Origin: Scatosoma sp964504025
GTDB lineage: Bacteria > Bacillota > Clostridia > Christensenellales > Borkfalkiaceae
Length of the DNA: 13,690 bases
Assembly (NCBI GenBank): GCA_964504025.1
Contig: CAZDCO010000033.1
Coordinates: 1 to 13,690 of the forward strand
Direction of reading: 5' to 3'
Below are positions 6,445-12,640 of this stretch, in pieces. Numbering within the stretch: position 1 is the first letter of the stretch; every line of letters starts with the position of its first letter. The translations under genes were made by a program, and so were the position numbers. The notes under the pieces were generated by a model. That model did not search any database. It was not told the DNA's origin and saw only the letters and a list, made by a program, of their open reading frames with translations.

Positions 6445-9030
6445 TTACATCCTTGCGCAAAACGTATATTCGCCGCCGACGTAATCCACCGTTACCTTTT
6501 GTCCGTTCCGTACTTTGCCGAGCAAAATTTCTTCGGACAGCCTGTCTTCGATCCTGCGCCGTACCACTCTCTTCAAGGGGCGCGCACCGTACTGCGAGTC
6601 GTATCCCTCGTCTACGAGTGCCGTCAACGCGCCGTCCGTTACCGTCAACGTAATGCCGCGCTGCTCGTTCAAACGCTTCGCCAACGAATCCACGATCTTG
6701 CCGCCGATCCGCCGACAATCGTCCACGGAAAGGCTATGGAATACGATTACGTCGTCCATTCTATTCAAAAATTCGGGACGGAATTTTTCCTTTAACGCCG
6801 CCATAATGCGTTCGCGCATACCCTCGTACTGCCGCTCGTTCACCTCTTCGCCGCTCCGTCCGCCTTGTCCGCCGCCGAAGCCGTACAAGCCCGTACGCCG
6901 TTCCTGCGCCTCGCTCGCGCCCGTGTTGGAGGTGAGGATAATCACCGCGTTCTTAAAGCTAACCGTCCTGCCCTTGCTATCCGTCAACCGCCCGTCGTCT
7001 AAAATCTGCAACAACAAATTGAATATGTCGGGGTGCGCCTTTTCGATCTCGTCGAACAAGATGACGCTATACGGTTTCGTACGCACTTTATCTGTCAGTT
7101 GTCCCGTTTGCATATCCTCGTAACCCACGTAGCCCGGAGGCGCGCCGATCAACTTCGACACCGATTGTTTTTCCATGTATTCGCTCATATCCAAGCGAAT
7201 CATTTGTTCTTCCGAACCAAACAACGACTCGGCAAGAGCTTTGCAAAGGTCGGTTTTTCCCACGCCCGTAGGTCCGACGAAAATAAACGAACCGATCGGG
7301 CGCGACGGATCTTTCAAGCCTGCGCGCGCACGACGAATCGCCTTAGCCACGGCGGTAACCGCCTCGTTTTGCCCGACGATCCTGCGATGCAACTCCTCTT
7401 CCAAGCGCATCAACTTTTCGCCCTCTTCCTGCGTAATCTTCGTCAACGGAATACGCATACGCGCGCTGACGATCGCCGCCACCTGTTCTTTGCCGATCGC
7501 GCTTCTGCCGTCGGCAAGCGTAATCGGGGCTTGCGCTTGACGGAGTGCGACGAGCTTTTCCTTAGCGATACGCAACGCGGATAACGTTTCAGTTGCCAAA
7601 GCAAACTCGTTTCGGCTTTCGTGGAGTTTCCGTTCGGTATCCAAACGCTCGATCTCCTTTTGCAACTCGGCAATCTCCGCACCGCCGCCATCCTCTACGA
7701 CGCGCACGCGCGCCGCCGCCTCGTCGATCAAGTCGATCGCCTTATCGGGCAAGAAGCGATCGGTGATATATCGCGAAGACAACTGCACCGCCGCTTCGAT
7801 CGCCTCGTCCGTGATCACGATTTCGTGATGTTCTTCGTATTTACTCCGCAAGCCTTTCAGGATAGAAATTGCGTTTTCCGCGGACGGTTCTTCCACCATG
7901 ACGGGCGTAAATCGCCGTTCCAACGCCCCGTCCTTTTCGATATACTTGCGGTATTCTTCCACCGTCGTCGCGCCGATCACCTGCAAATCGCCGCGCGAAA
8001 GCAGGGGTTTCAAAATATTCGCGGCGTCCATTCCGTTCTCCGCGGACGCGCCTGCGCCGACGATCGTGTGAATTTCGTCGATAAACAAGACGACGTCGCC
8101 GTCCTGTAAAACGGTATCCACCATATCTTTCAACCGCTCTTCAAAATCACCGCGGTACCGCGCGCCTGCGAGCATACCGGGTAAATCGACGGAAAATACC
8201 GTCTTGTTATACAACTGTTGCGGTACGTCGCCGCTCACCACCAACTGCGACAAGCCCTCGACGATCGCGCTTTTGCCCACGCCCGGTTCACCGATCAAAA
8301 CGGGATTGTTCTTGCTCCGCCGCGAAAGCACCTGCACTACCTTTTCAATCTCTTTCTTTCTACCGATGACGGGATCGTATTTTCCCTTCCTCGCCCGTTC
8401 GGTCATATCCACGCCGTAGGCGGCAAGTTTTTCCGCCGTCGCACTCCGCGACGATTGCAACCCGTTGCCCCGTTCCAAAGTGGGGGATTCCCAAGCGGCA
8501 AGTTTCCTCTCCGTCGCGCACTCGCCCGTATTGCCCGAATATTCGTCCGTCAGAGGATCGTGCCCGTCGTTCCCTTCGTCCACTTCCCCGAACGCAGATT
8601 GATGTTTCAACGCCAACAATACGTTCTTCGTCTTTTGCAGGAGTACGTCAATCTCCGCAAAGTTTTTTAATATTTTCACCGCGGCGCAATCGGGCGTTTG
8701 CAAAATCGCGTACAGCATGTGCGCCGTACCCGCTTTCGTTTCCGTCTCTTCGGACAGTTGCACCGCCCGATCGTACATGTTTTGCGTACGACGGGTCAGT
8801 CCTTCGTATTTCAAGTTTTTGCAAATCGACTTAAAAAACAGCTCTTCATATTCGTTACGGGTAATTCCCTCGCCGGCCAAAATGCCGTACGCGCGGCATT
8901 GCGGCAGGCATAAAAACGCGTAAACGAAGTGCTCGCTTCCCACGTAACTCGCTCCCTTTTCCACCGTTATCGCGTTGGCAAGGCTAAGCGCTTTTCTGAA
9001 ATTGTCCGAGGCTAATGATAACGGGCGCAT
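6445..9030 (-). CDS. clpC: AAA+ unfoldase ClpC
   Basis: An 861-residue class I Clp/Hsp100 unfoldase, a hexameric ATPase that feeds substrates to ClpP. Order: a double Clp-N repeat (about 7-145), a long polar linker (about 146-205), D1 with Walker A GEPGVGKS (247-254) and Walker B around 312-319, a short middle coiled coil (about 450-500) of ClpC size rather than the longer ClpB type, then D2 with Walker A GPTGVGKT (586-593), Walker B VILFDEIE, and a C-terminal domain. A ClpP-docking-type tripeptide YGF sits at 716-718 in an extended Gly-rich loop. It starts at ATG 9028-9030 with AAGGAAG upstream, 36 nt after the mcsB stop. The N domain is recognisable but divergent, and the linker is longer than I expect. 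The mcsA-mcsB neighbours support ClpC over ClpA, ClpB or ClpE. Confidence 0.95.
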   Translation of the reverse strand: MRPLSLASDNFRKALSLANAITVEKGASYVGSEHFVYAFLCLPQCRAYGILAGEGITRNEYEELFFKSICKNLKYEGLTRRTQNMYDRAVQLSEETETKAGTAHMLYAILQTPDCAAVKILKNFAEIDVLLQKTKNVLLALKHQSAFGEVDEGNDGHDPLTDEYSGNTGECATERKLAAWESPTLERGNGLQSSRSATAEKLAAYGVDMTERARKGKYDPVIGRKKEIEKVVQVLSRRSKNNPVLIGEPGVGKSAIVEGLSQLVVSGDVPQQLYNKTVFSVDLPGMLAGARYRGDFEERLKDMVDTVLQDGDVVLFIDEIHTIVGAGASAENGMDAANILKPLLSRGDLQVIGATTVEEYRKYIEKDGALERRFTPVMVEEPSAENAISILKGLRSKYEEHHEIVITDEAIEAAVQLSSRYITDRFLPDKAIDLIDEAAARVRVVEDGGGAEIAELQKEIERLDTERKLHESRNEFALATETLSALRIAKEKLVALRQAQAPITLADGRSAIGKEQVAAIVSARMRIPLTKITQEEGEKLMRLEEELHRRIVGQNEAVTAVAKAIRRARAGLKDPSRPIGSFIFVGPTGVGKTDLCKALAESLFGSEEQMIRLDMSEYMEKQSVSKLIGAPPGYVGYEDMQTGQLTDKVRTKPYSVILFDEIEKAHPDIFNLLLQILDDGRLTDSKGRTVSFKNAVIILTSNTGASEAQERRTGLYGFGGGQGGRSGEEVNERQYEGMRERIMAALKEKFRPEFLNRMDDVIVFHSLSVDDCRRIGGKIVDSLAKRLNEQRGITLTVTDGALTALVDEGYDSQYGARPLKRVVRRRIEDRLSEEILLGKVRNGQKVTVDYVGGEYTFCARM

Positions 9031-9066
9031 AGTTCGCTTCCTTTTCGTTTATTTTTTCGTTTATCG

Positions 9067-10086
9067 TCAATCGACGCGCAACACAAATTCAGGCAGGACT
9101 TTGGTAACGATTTCCGCGCGCGCCACGTCGCAATCGAGTTCGCTCGCCCCCTCCAACTTGTTCTCCAAACGGAAGGACGAGGGGCGCATATCCGCCAAAA
9201 AGTCGTTAAACGCTTCGATATCTCTCGCCTTGAAAAAGCCTAACGCCATACCGAGCTTCACCTTGACGATTCCGTCCGTCAACTCCTTTTGCGAAAGCAC
9301 GGCGCAATTCGTCAGCAACCCGTACGCGCGCAAGCACGCGTCGTATAAGGGCAACCGCTTTTCTTGCAGGAGTTTTTCTCGCGCGCGGAGTTCCAAATCG
9401 CACAGCGACATCGTGATCTTCACCATATCCTGCAACCACTCCGCTTCCGATTTTCCGAGCGTGCGTTCGTTGCTCACCTGATAGCTGTACCCCTCCGCAG
9501 CCGTACCTTCGCCGAACACGCCGCGCACCGTCAAGCCGCCTGCTTTCAAGGTGGGGATAAAATCGTCCAGCTCCTTCCGCAACGTCAAACCGGGCAAAAA
9601 CATCATCACCGAAGCGCGCATGCCCGTGCCCAAGTTGCTCGGACACGCCGTCAAATAGCCGAGTGTATCGTCGTAGGCAAAGCATAACGACGAGGACAAA
9701 CCCTCGTCCAAACCGCTGATGCGTTCGTACGCTTTGAACAGGTCGAAGCCCTTGCAAATGTATTGCTGTCGCAAATGGTCCTCTTCGTTCACCATCACGG
9801 AAATGCACCGATCCGCCGACAGGAACGCCGTTCCCTTTCGCCGTATCAACGCAGGACTGATCAAATGCTGTTCTTGCAACAAAGTAGCCTGCAACGCACT
9901 CATTTCGCCCACGTCGAATTTTTCAAAATCGTCCAGCGTATGCAACGCGTTTCCGACGAGATAGACGACTTCCTCCGCCGACGCCCGATCAAGTTTTTGC
10001 GGAAAAGGATAAGCGGCGAGATTTCTCGCCAAACGGATACGGGTAGACGTAACTAACGTTTCGATAAACGCCGGTGCTTTTGCCAT
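9067..10086 (-). CDS. mcsB: Protein arginine kinase McsB
   Basis: A 339-residue guanidino-phosphotransferase-fold kinase that phosphorylates arginine on proteins, marking them for ClpC-ClpP. Motifs: TRIRLARN (14-21), NEEDHLR (100-106), the active-site loop ACPSNLGTGMR with Cys148, VRGVFGEGT (187-195) and YQVSNERTLG (202-211). The frame stays open upstream to 10404 but that part only overlaps mcsA and has no family similarity. ATG 10084-10086 follows a strong GGAGGAGGAG and gives the expected N terminus. It overlaps the mcsA end by 34 nt. The C-terminal RDxxRA motif, described as the allosteric phosphoarginine-binding site in Geobacillus McsB, reads CDVARA (329-334), so the first arginine is missing. 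Confidence 0.94.
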   Translation of the reverse strand: MAKAPAFIETLVTSTRIRLARNLAAYPFPQKLDRASAEEVVYLVGNALHTLDDFEKFDVGEMSALQATLLQEQHLISPALIRRKGTAFLSADRCISVMVNEEDHLRQQYICKGFDLFKAYERISGLDEGLSSSLCFAYDDTLGYLTACPSNLGTGMRASVMMFLPGLTLRKELDDFIPTLKAGGLTVRGVFGEGTAAEGYSYQVSNERTLGKSEAEWLQDMVKITMSLCDLELRAREKLLQEKRLPLYDACLRAYGLLTNCAVLSQKELTDGIVKVKLGMALGFFKARDIEAFNDFLADMRPSSFRLENKLEGASELDCDVARAEIVTKVLPEFVLRVD

Positions 10087-10517
10087 ACGTACTCCTCCTC
10101 CAACCCTTCCTCTAACGCGGACGCCGCCCGTTCGCACTCTCGCGCCCGTTCGTAGTCTTTGTTTTCCTGCGCGCGCGTTTGAATTTCGCGTAACTCCGCT
10201 CTCCGCCGCATGATCCGTTCGGAGTCGGTATCGTACGGCCGTTTGCCCTCGTGTCGCTCGTCCCCCTGCATAGCGGCGATCAACTCCGCCAACGCGTCTT
10301 TCAGCGTTTGATAGCAATGCGCGCACCCGACGATTTTCCGTTTCTTGACGTCCGCCGCCGTAGTGCCGCAATAGGGACAGGACGTATACGACGGCTCGGC
10401 GCAAGTGAACAGCTTATGATAGCAGTCCAAGCAGTAGTACTCCACTTCGCGCTTGCCGTTTTTCGTTTGCTCGTACGTTTTCGTAGCTTGATTTTTTTTG
10501 CAGTTTCCGCACAGCAT
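10053..10517 (-). CDS. mcsA: McsA, zinc-binding activator of McsB
   Basis: A 154-residue adaptor that stimulates McsB. Four CxxC pairs bind zinc: Cys3/6, Cys29/32, Cys47/50 and Cys65/68. The C-terminal half (about 105-140) has a UVR-like helical hairpin (RRRAELREIQTRAQENKDYE). The chosen start is ATG 10515-10517, which puts the first CxxC at residues 3-6 as in homologues and has GGGGAAGAG upstream. A TTG at 10530-10532 would add five residues (MGKRS) and cannot be excluded. It begins 21 nt after the XRE stop and overlaps mcsB by 34 nt, a strong sign of co-translation and complex formation. Confidence 0.93.
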   Translation of the reverse strand: MLCGNCKKNQATKTYEQTKNGKREVEYYCLDCYHKLFTCAEPSYTSCPYCGTTAADVKKRKIVGCAHCYQTLKDALAELIAAMQGDERHEGKRPYDTDSERIMRRRAELREIQTRAQENKDYERARECERAASALEEGLEEEYVWQKHRRLSKR

Positions 10518-10538
10518 AGATCTCTTCCCCAAACCGAC

Positions 10539-11246
10539 TTATTTTTCGTCCGTTTCCGCGTTCTCGTCCGTCCTAACGACGACCGCAGCCTTCTTATCCT
10601 TGCGACGGAATATCGAACGGAAGAATGCCCAAAGGACTTCCAACGCCTGCAAAGGAATACCCAAAATGAACACACTCCAAAGCATATCGGCGTTCCAACC
10701 GAAAGAAGCGTATACCCGTTGCAACGTTAAAAAGACCGATAAAATCACCGTCCAAATCAACGCCGATACCGATACGAAATTGATAAAGCGGTATTTCCAT
10801 ATTCCCGAATAGACGATGAACAAAATCGCCGTTACGGGAATGGCGTAGATAAACGTCAACCAGCTATCCTGAATTTGAGGCGCAAACAAACGCATACCGA
10901 CGAACAAACAGGTAGCGACGAGCCAAACGATCCCGACGGACAAGAGGGACACGAGCAAGTGTAACCCCCAATGCTTCAATCGTTCTTTCTTGTTCGCTTG
11001 TTGCGTTTCCAGCTTTTTCTCTTCCGCGTCCTTCCCCACGAGTTCGTCAAGCGTTACCTCGTATAATTCCGCAAGCCGTAACAGGACGTACAAATCGGGT
11101 ACGCCGTTGCCCGATTCCCATTTGGACACCGATTTATCCGAGTAGTTGATACGCTCGGCAAGCTCCGCCTGCGTCAGCCCCTTTTCCTTGCGATAGGAAG
11201 CCAAGTTTTTTGCAATTTTTTGATTGAGTTCTTCTACGTTTTCCAT
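10539..11246 (-). CDS. Membrane-anchored XRE-family regulator, first gene of the mcs-clp-aro operon
   Basis: A 235-residue protein. The N-terminal helix-turn-helix (about 11-65: KGLTQAELAERINYSDKSVSKWESG) belongs to the XRE/Cro fold. An acidic and lysine-rich linker (71-90) leads to four predicted membrane helices (about 95-118, 128-150, 153-175 and 187-208) and a short charged tail. It should bind DNA at the inner face of the membrane. Similar XRE-plus-membrane proteins are common in Clostridia; their signals are mostly unknown. It occupies the position of ctsR in the Bacillus ctsR-mcsA-mcsB-clpC operon but is unrelated to CtsR. There is no Shine-Dalgarno before the ATG; the promoter lies so close that the transcript is predicted to be leaderless. 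It could control its own operon through repeats in that promoter. The ligand and target are not deducible. Confidence 0.85.
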   Translation of the reverse strand: MENVEELNQKIAKNLASYRKEKGLTQAELAERINYSDKSVSKWESGNGVPDLYVLLRLAELYEVTLDELVGKDAEEKKLETQQANKKERLKHWGLHLLVSLLSVGIVWLVATCLFVGMRLFAPQIQDSWLTFIYAIPVTAILFIVYSGIWKYRFINFVSVSALIWTVILSVFLTLQRVYASFGWNADMLWSVFILGIPLQALEVLWAFFRSIFRRKDKKAAVVVRTDENAETDEK

Positions 11247-11281
11247 AACATTATAATACCATTTTTTTCGTATTCCGTCAA
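11244..11281 (-). promoter_or_regulatory. Sigma-A promoter of the XRE-mcsA-mcsB-clpC-aro operon
   Basis: Read on minus: -35 TTGACG at 11281-11276, a 17-nt spacer, and -10 TATTAT at 11258-11253 preceded by TGG (extended -10, TGn). With the usual seven-base distance, +1 falls on 11246, the A of the XRE ATG. An overlapping perfect TATAAT at 11255-11250 would place +1 inside the gene and has a poor 20-nt spacing to the same -35. No CtsR-type heptad repeat and no CIRCE inverted repeat is seen here. Confidence 0.75.
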
Positions 11282-11306
11282 GTGCGTAGGGGTATTTTCC
11301 CGTATT
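11255..11306. promoter_or_regulatory. Candidate operator repeats at the operon promoter
   Basis: GTATT occurs at 11270-11274, 11292-11296 and 11302-11306. Its complement AATAC at 11255-11259 forms a perfect 5-bp inverted repeat with the first copy, 10 bases apart, across the -10 and spacer. Spacings of 10 and 22 bases would put the copies on similar faces of the helix. The words are short and AT-rich, so chance is possible. Confidence 0.3.
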
Positions 11307-11463
11307 TTTATGCGTTTTTCACCCATTTCACGCGCGCAAATCTACTTTCTTTTTCAAGCCCTTTCGACGTTTTTCGCCCTCTTTTTCGCAACAAACGGAA
11401 AAACGAAGCACCCAGGTATGCGTCGAACAACATTTTCCTTTTTTTAGCCCTATTTTCGGACAA

Positions 11464-11502
11464 AGAAAAACGGGCGCGCGAAAAATCTTTCCGCACACCC
11501 GT
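11464..11502 (-). terminator. Intrinsic terminator after the PH-like membrane protein gene
   Basis: On minus, an 11-bp stem (11502-11492 with 11480-11470, two G-U pairs) can extend by four weaker pairs to a three-base loop and is followed by TTTTTC (11469-11464). It lies 33 nt after the stop codon at 11535 and isolates the gene from the XRE-mcs operon. The remaining intergenic stretch, 11282-11463, is pyrimidine-rich; apart from the GTATT words up to 11306 I see nothing in it. Confidence 0.8.
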
Positions 11503-11534
11503 ATAACGTGTTTTACGACTGTTTTCTCGTTTTT

Positions 11535-12134
11535 TTAGTCGTTCGTTAAAAGCAACGAACCGATCACGGCAACGATTTCATATGCCGCGTTCTCTTCTAC
11601 CTTGACCATCAACTTATTCGTCAAACGCTTGAAAAACTTGCCGCCGAAAGCGTGTCCGAACAAAGTCGACGTGCTTTGCTTATTGATGGCAAGTCCGCTA
11701 TTCAAACGCGTTTGCGTCGTCAAAAGCAAATCGAACGTACACGATTTCATACCGTTCCAAAACCGATAGCACAAATAGCCGAGTCCGCCCGCAGCAACCA
11801 GCATGACAAGTCCGGTTAAAACGTGCAATCCTACCATAGCGCCAAAACCAACGAAGCAGAACAACGCCGCTATGCCGCAAAGGATCGATACGCGACGGCT
11901 ATACGACGTTCCTGCGGAACAGGATACGCCAACGACGTCCTTGTTTCTCCATTCTTCACGCGTTATCTTTTGTCCGTCGCGGCGTTCCATACGTTCCAAC
12001 GAAACGATACGCTTGTTCGTAACGATAAGCTCGTGCGTCGTACGAACCTTTTTCTTGCCCGTGGCGTACGTCCATGCCTTAACGACGCTTTCGTTTTCCG
12101 CTAACACCAAATCTTTTGCATCAAAGTTTTCCAT
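11535..12134 (-). CDS. Small membrane protein with bacterial PH-like domain interrupted by a membrane hairpin
   Basis: A 199-residue protein of unknown function. Residues about 10-72 have strand-rich sequence with LIVTNKRIVSLER, the kind of core seen in bacterial PH (bPH) domains. Two adjacent hydrophobic helices follow (about 82-104 and 105-123). The C-terminal part (about 131-199) is again strand-like and ends in AAYEIVAVIGSLLLTND, resembling the final helix of a bPH domain. There is no signal peptide. Start ATG 12132-12134 has GGAGGT at a good distance and a near-consensus promoter. It is transcribed alone and divergently from a small XRE regulator, which may control it. The bPH reading rests on pattern only; it could be a generic stress-induced membrane protein. 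Confidence 0.7.
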   Translation of the reverse strand: MENFDAKDLVLAENESVVKAWTYATGKKKVRTTHELIVTNKRIVSLERMERRDGQKITREEWRNKDVVGVSCSAGTSYSRRVSILCGIAALFCFVGFGAMVGLHVLTGLVMLVAAGGLGYLCYRFWNGMKSCTFDLLLTTQTRLNSGLAINKQSTSTLFGHAFGGKFFKRLTNKLMVKVEENAAYEIVAVIGSLLLTND

Positions 12135-12165
12135 AGTTTACCTCCATAAGTAAATCGACAAACAC

Positions 12166-12194
12166 AGTATAGCATATTTTAACTATAATGTCAA
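12166..12194 (-). promoter_or_regulatory. Strong sigma-A promoter for the PH-like gene
   Basis: On minus: -35 TTGACA at 12194-12189, a spacer of exactly 17 bases, and -10 TATACT at 12171-12166 preceded by TGC (extended -10). This is close to full consensus. The transcript would start near 12159, leaving about 25 nt of leader with a GGAGGT ribosome binding site. A TTATAG word directly after the -35 has inverted counterparts at 12205-12216. Confidence 0.85.
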
Positions 12195-12225
12195 CTCATT
12201 TATGTTATAGCTATAGTTTAATTTT

Positions 12226-12246
12226 GTAGTATAATATTGATACTAC
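12226..12246. promoter_or_regulatory. Perfect inverted-repeat operator over the promoter of the small XRE gene
   Basis: GTAGTAT (12226-12232) and ATACTAC (12240-12246) form a perfect 7-bp inverted repeat with a 7-base spacer. The left half overlaps the -10 TATAAT (12230-12235), and the right half covers the predicted start of transcription (about 12242). Position and symmetry fit a dimeric XRE repressor binding its own promoter. No good -35 is found 17 bases upstream (ATAGCT at 12207-12212). Confidence 0.55.
12230..12235 (+). promoter_or_regulatory. -10 element of the small XRE gene
   Basis: A perfect TATAAT lies 31 bases before the ATG at 12267. The -35 region is poor, as expected for a regulated or activator-aided promoter. 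The nearby self-complementary TATAGCTATA (12206-12215) occupies the -35 zone and might be a second protein-binding site. Confidence 0.6.
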
Positions 12247-12266
12247 CTATTAGGGGAGGCAACGAT

Positions 12267-12581
12267 ATGGACGTAATTCGCAAACTGAACGAGCTGCGGT
12301 TGGCGCGCAATTTAAGCGTGTATCGGCTGTCGGAATTGTCGGGGATCAACCAGTCCACCTTGGCGAATACGTTTTCGCGCGGTACGGTCCCCTCGATAGC
12401 GAATCTCGAAAAAATTTGCGACGCCATGGGGCTGACGCTGTCGCAATTCTTCTCCGAAAACGACGAAGAAGTGCGCCTCACGCGCGGCGAAGCGGAGCTT
12501 TTGAACGAATACCGTAGGTTGCCTGCCGAGTTGCGAGAAAGCGTCAAGCAGACGATTAAAACCATCAACGAAACGCATTAA
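12267..12581 (+). CDS. Small soluble XRE-family transcriptional regulator
   Basis: A 104-residue protein with an XRE/Cro helix-turn-helix over about residues 3-62 (LNELRLARNLSVYRLSELSG, then INQSTLANTFSRGTVPSIANLEKICDAMG) and a short C-terminal helical part (70-104) likely used for dimer contact. The start is ATG 12267 with a strong AGGGGAGG seven bases before; an upstream in-frame start at 12237 would lie across the -10 region and is rejected. It is the only plus-strand protein gene in the window, divergent from the PH-like membrane gene, and its promoter carries a perfect inverted repeat, suggesting autorepression and control of its neighbour. Its signal is unknown. Confidence 0.88.
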   Translation: MDVIRKLNELRLARNLSVYRLSELSGINQSTLANTFSRGTVPSIANLEKICDAMGLTLSQFFSENDEEVRLTRGEAELLNEYRRLPAELRESVKQTIKTINETH

Positions 12582-12583
12582 AC

Positions 12584-12624
12584 AAAAAAGTCCGTCCGTG
12601 CTATGCGCACGAGCGGACTTTTTT
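12584..12624. terminator. Bidirectional terminator between the XRE gene and proS
   Basis: AAAAAAGTCCG (12584-12594) pairs with CGGACTTTTTT (12614-12624), with an inner stem CGTGC/GCACG (12597-12601 with 12607-12611). A-run and T-run flank the two sides, so it works for the plus-strand XRE gene (stop at 12581) and the convergent minus-strand proS (stop at 12641). Confidence 0.9.
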
Positions 12625-12640
12625 CTATTCGGTTTAGTTT

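Noticed and set aside
9042..9070. TTGACG before clpC as an internal -35
   Set aside because: The sequence 17 bases downstream reads CGAAAA on minus, not a -10, and the TTGACG contains the mcsB stop codon.
10087..10404. N-terminal extension of mcsB
   Set aside because: The extension is an out-of-frame reading of mcsA; the strong GGAGGAGGAG and ATG at 10086 and the family N terminus settle the start.
11247..11534. CtsR box or CIRCE element controlling the mcs-clpC operon
   Set aside because: Neither the tandem GGTCAAA-type heptads of CtsR nor the TTAGCACTC/GAGTGCTAA repeat of HrcA is present in this interval.
12237..12266. Upstream start for the small XRE protein
   Set aside because: It would lie on the -10/start-site region and before the strong AGGGGAGG that serves ATG 12267.
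12218..12568. Minus-strand frame opposite the small XRE gene
   Set aside because: It mirrors the XRE coding frame, has no domain signature, and conflicts with the promoter, ribosome binding site and terminator layout on plus.
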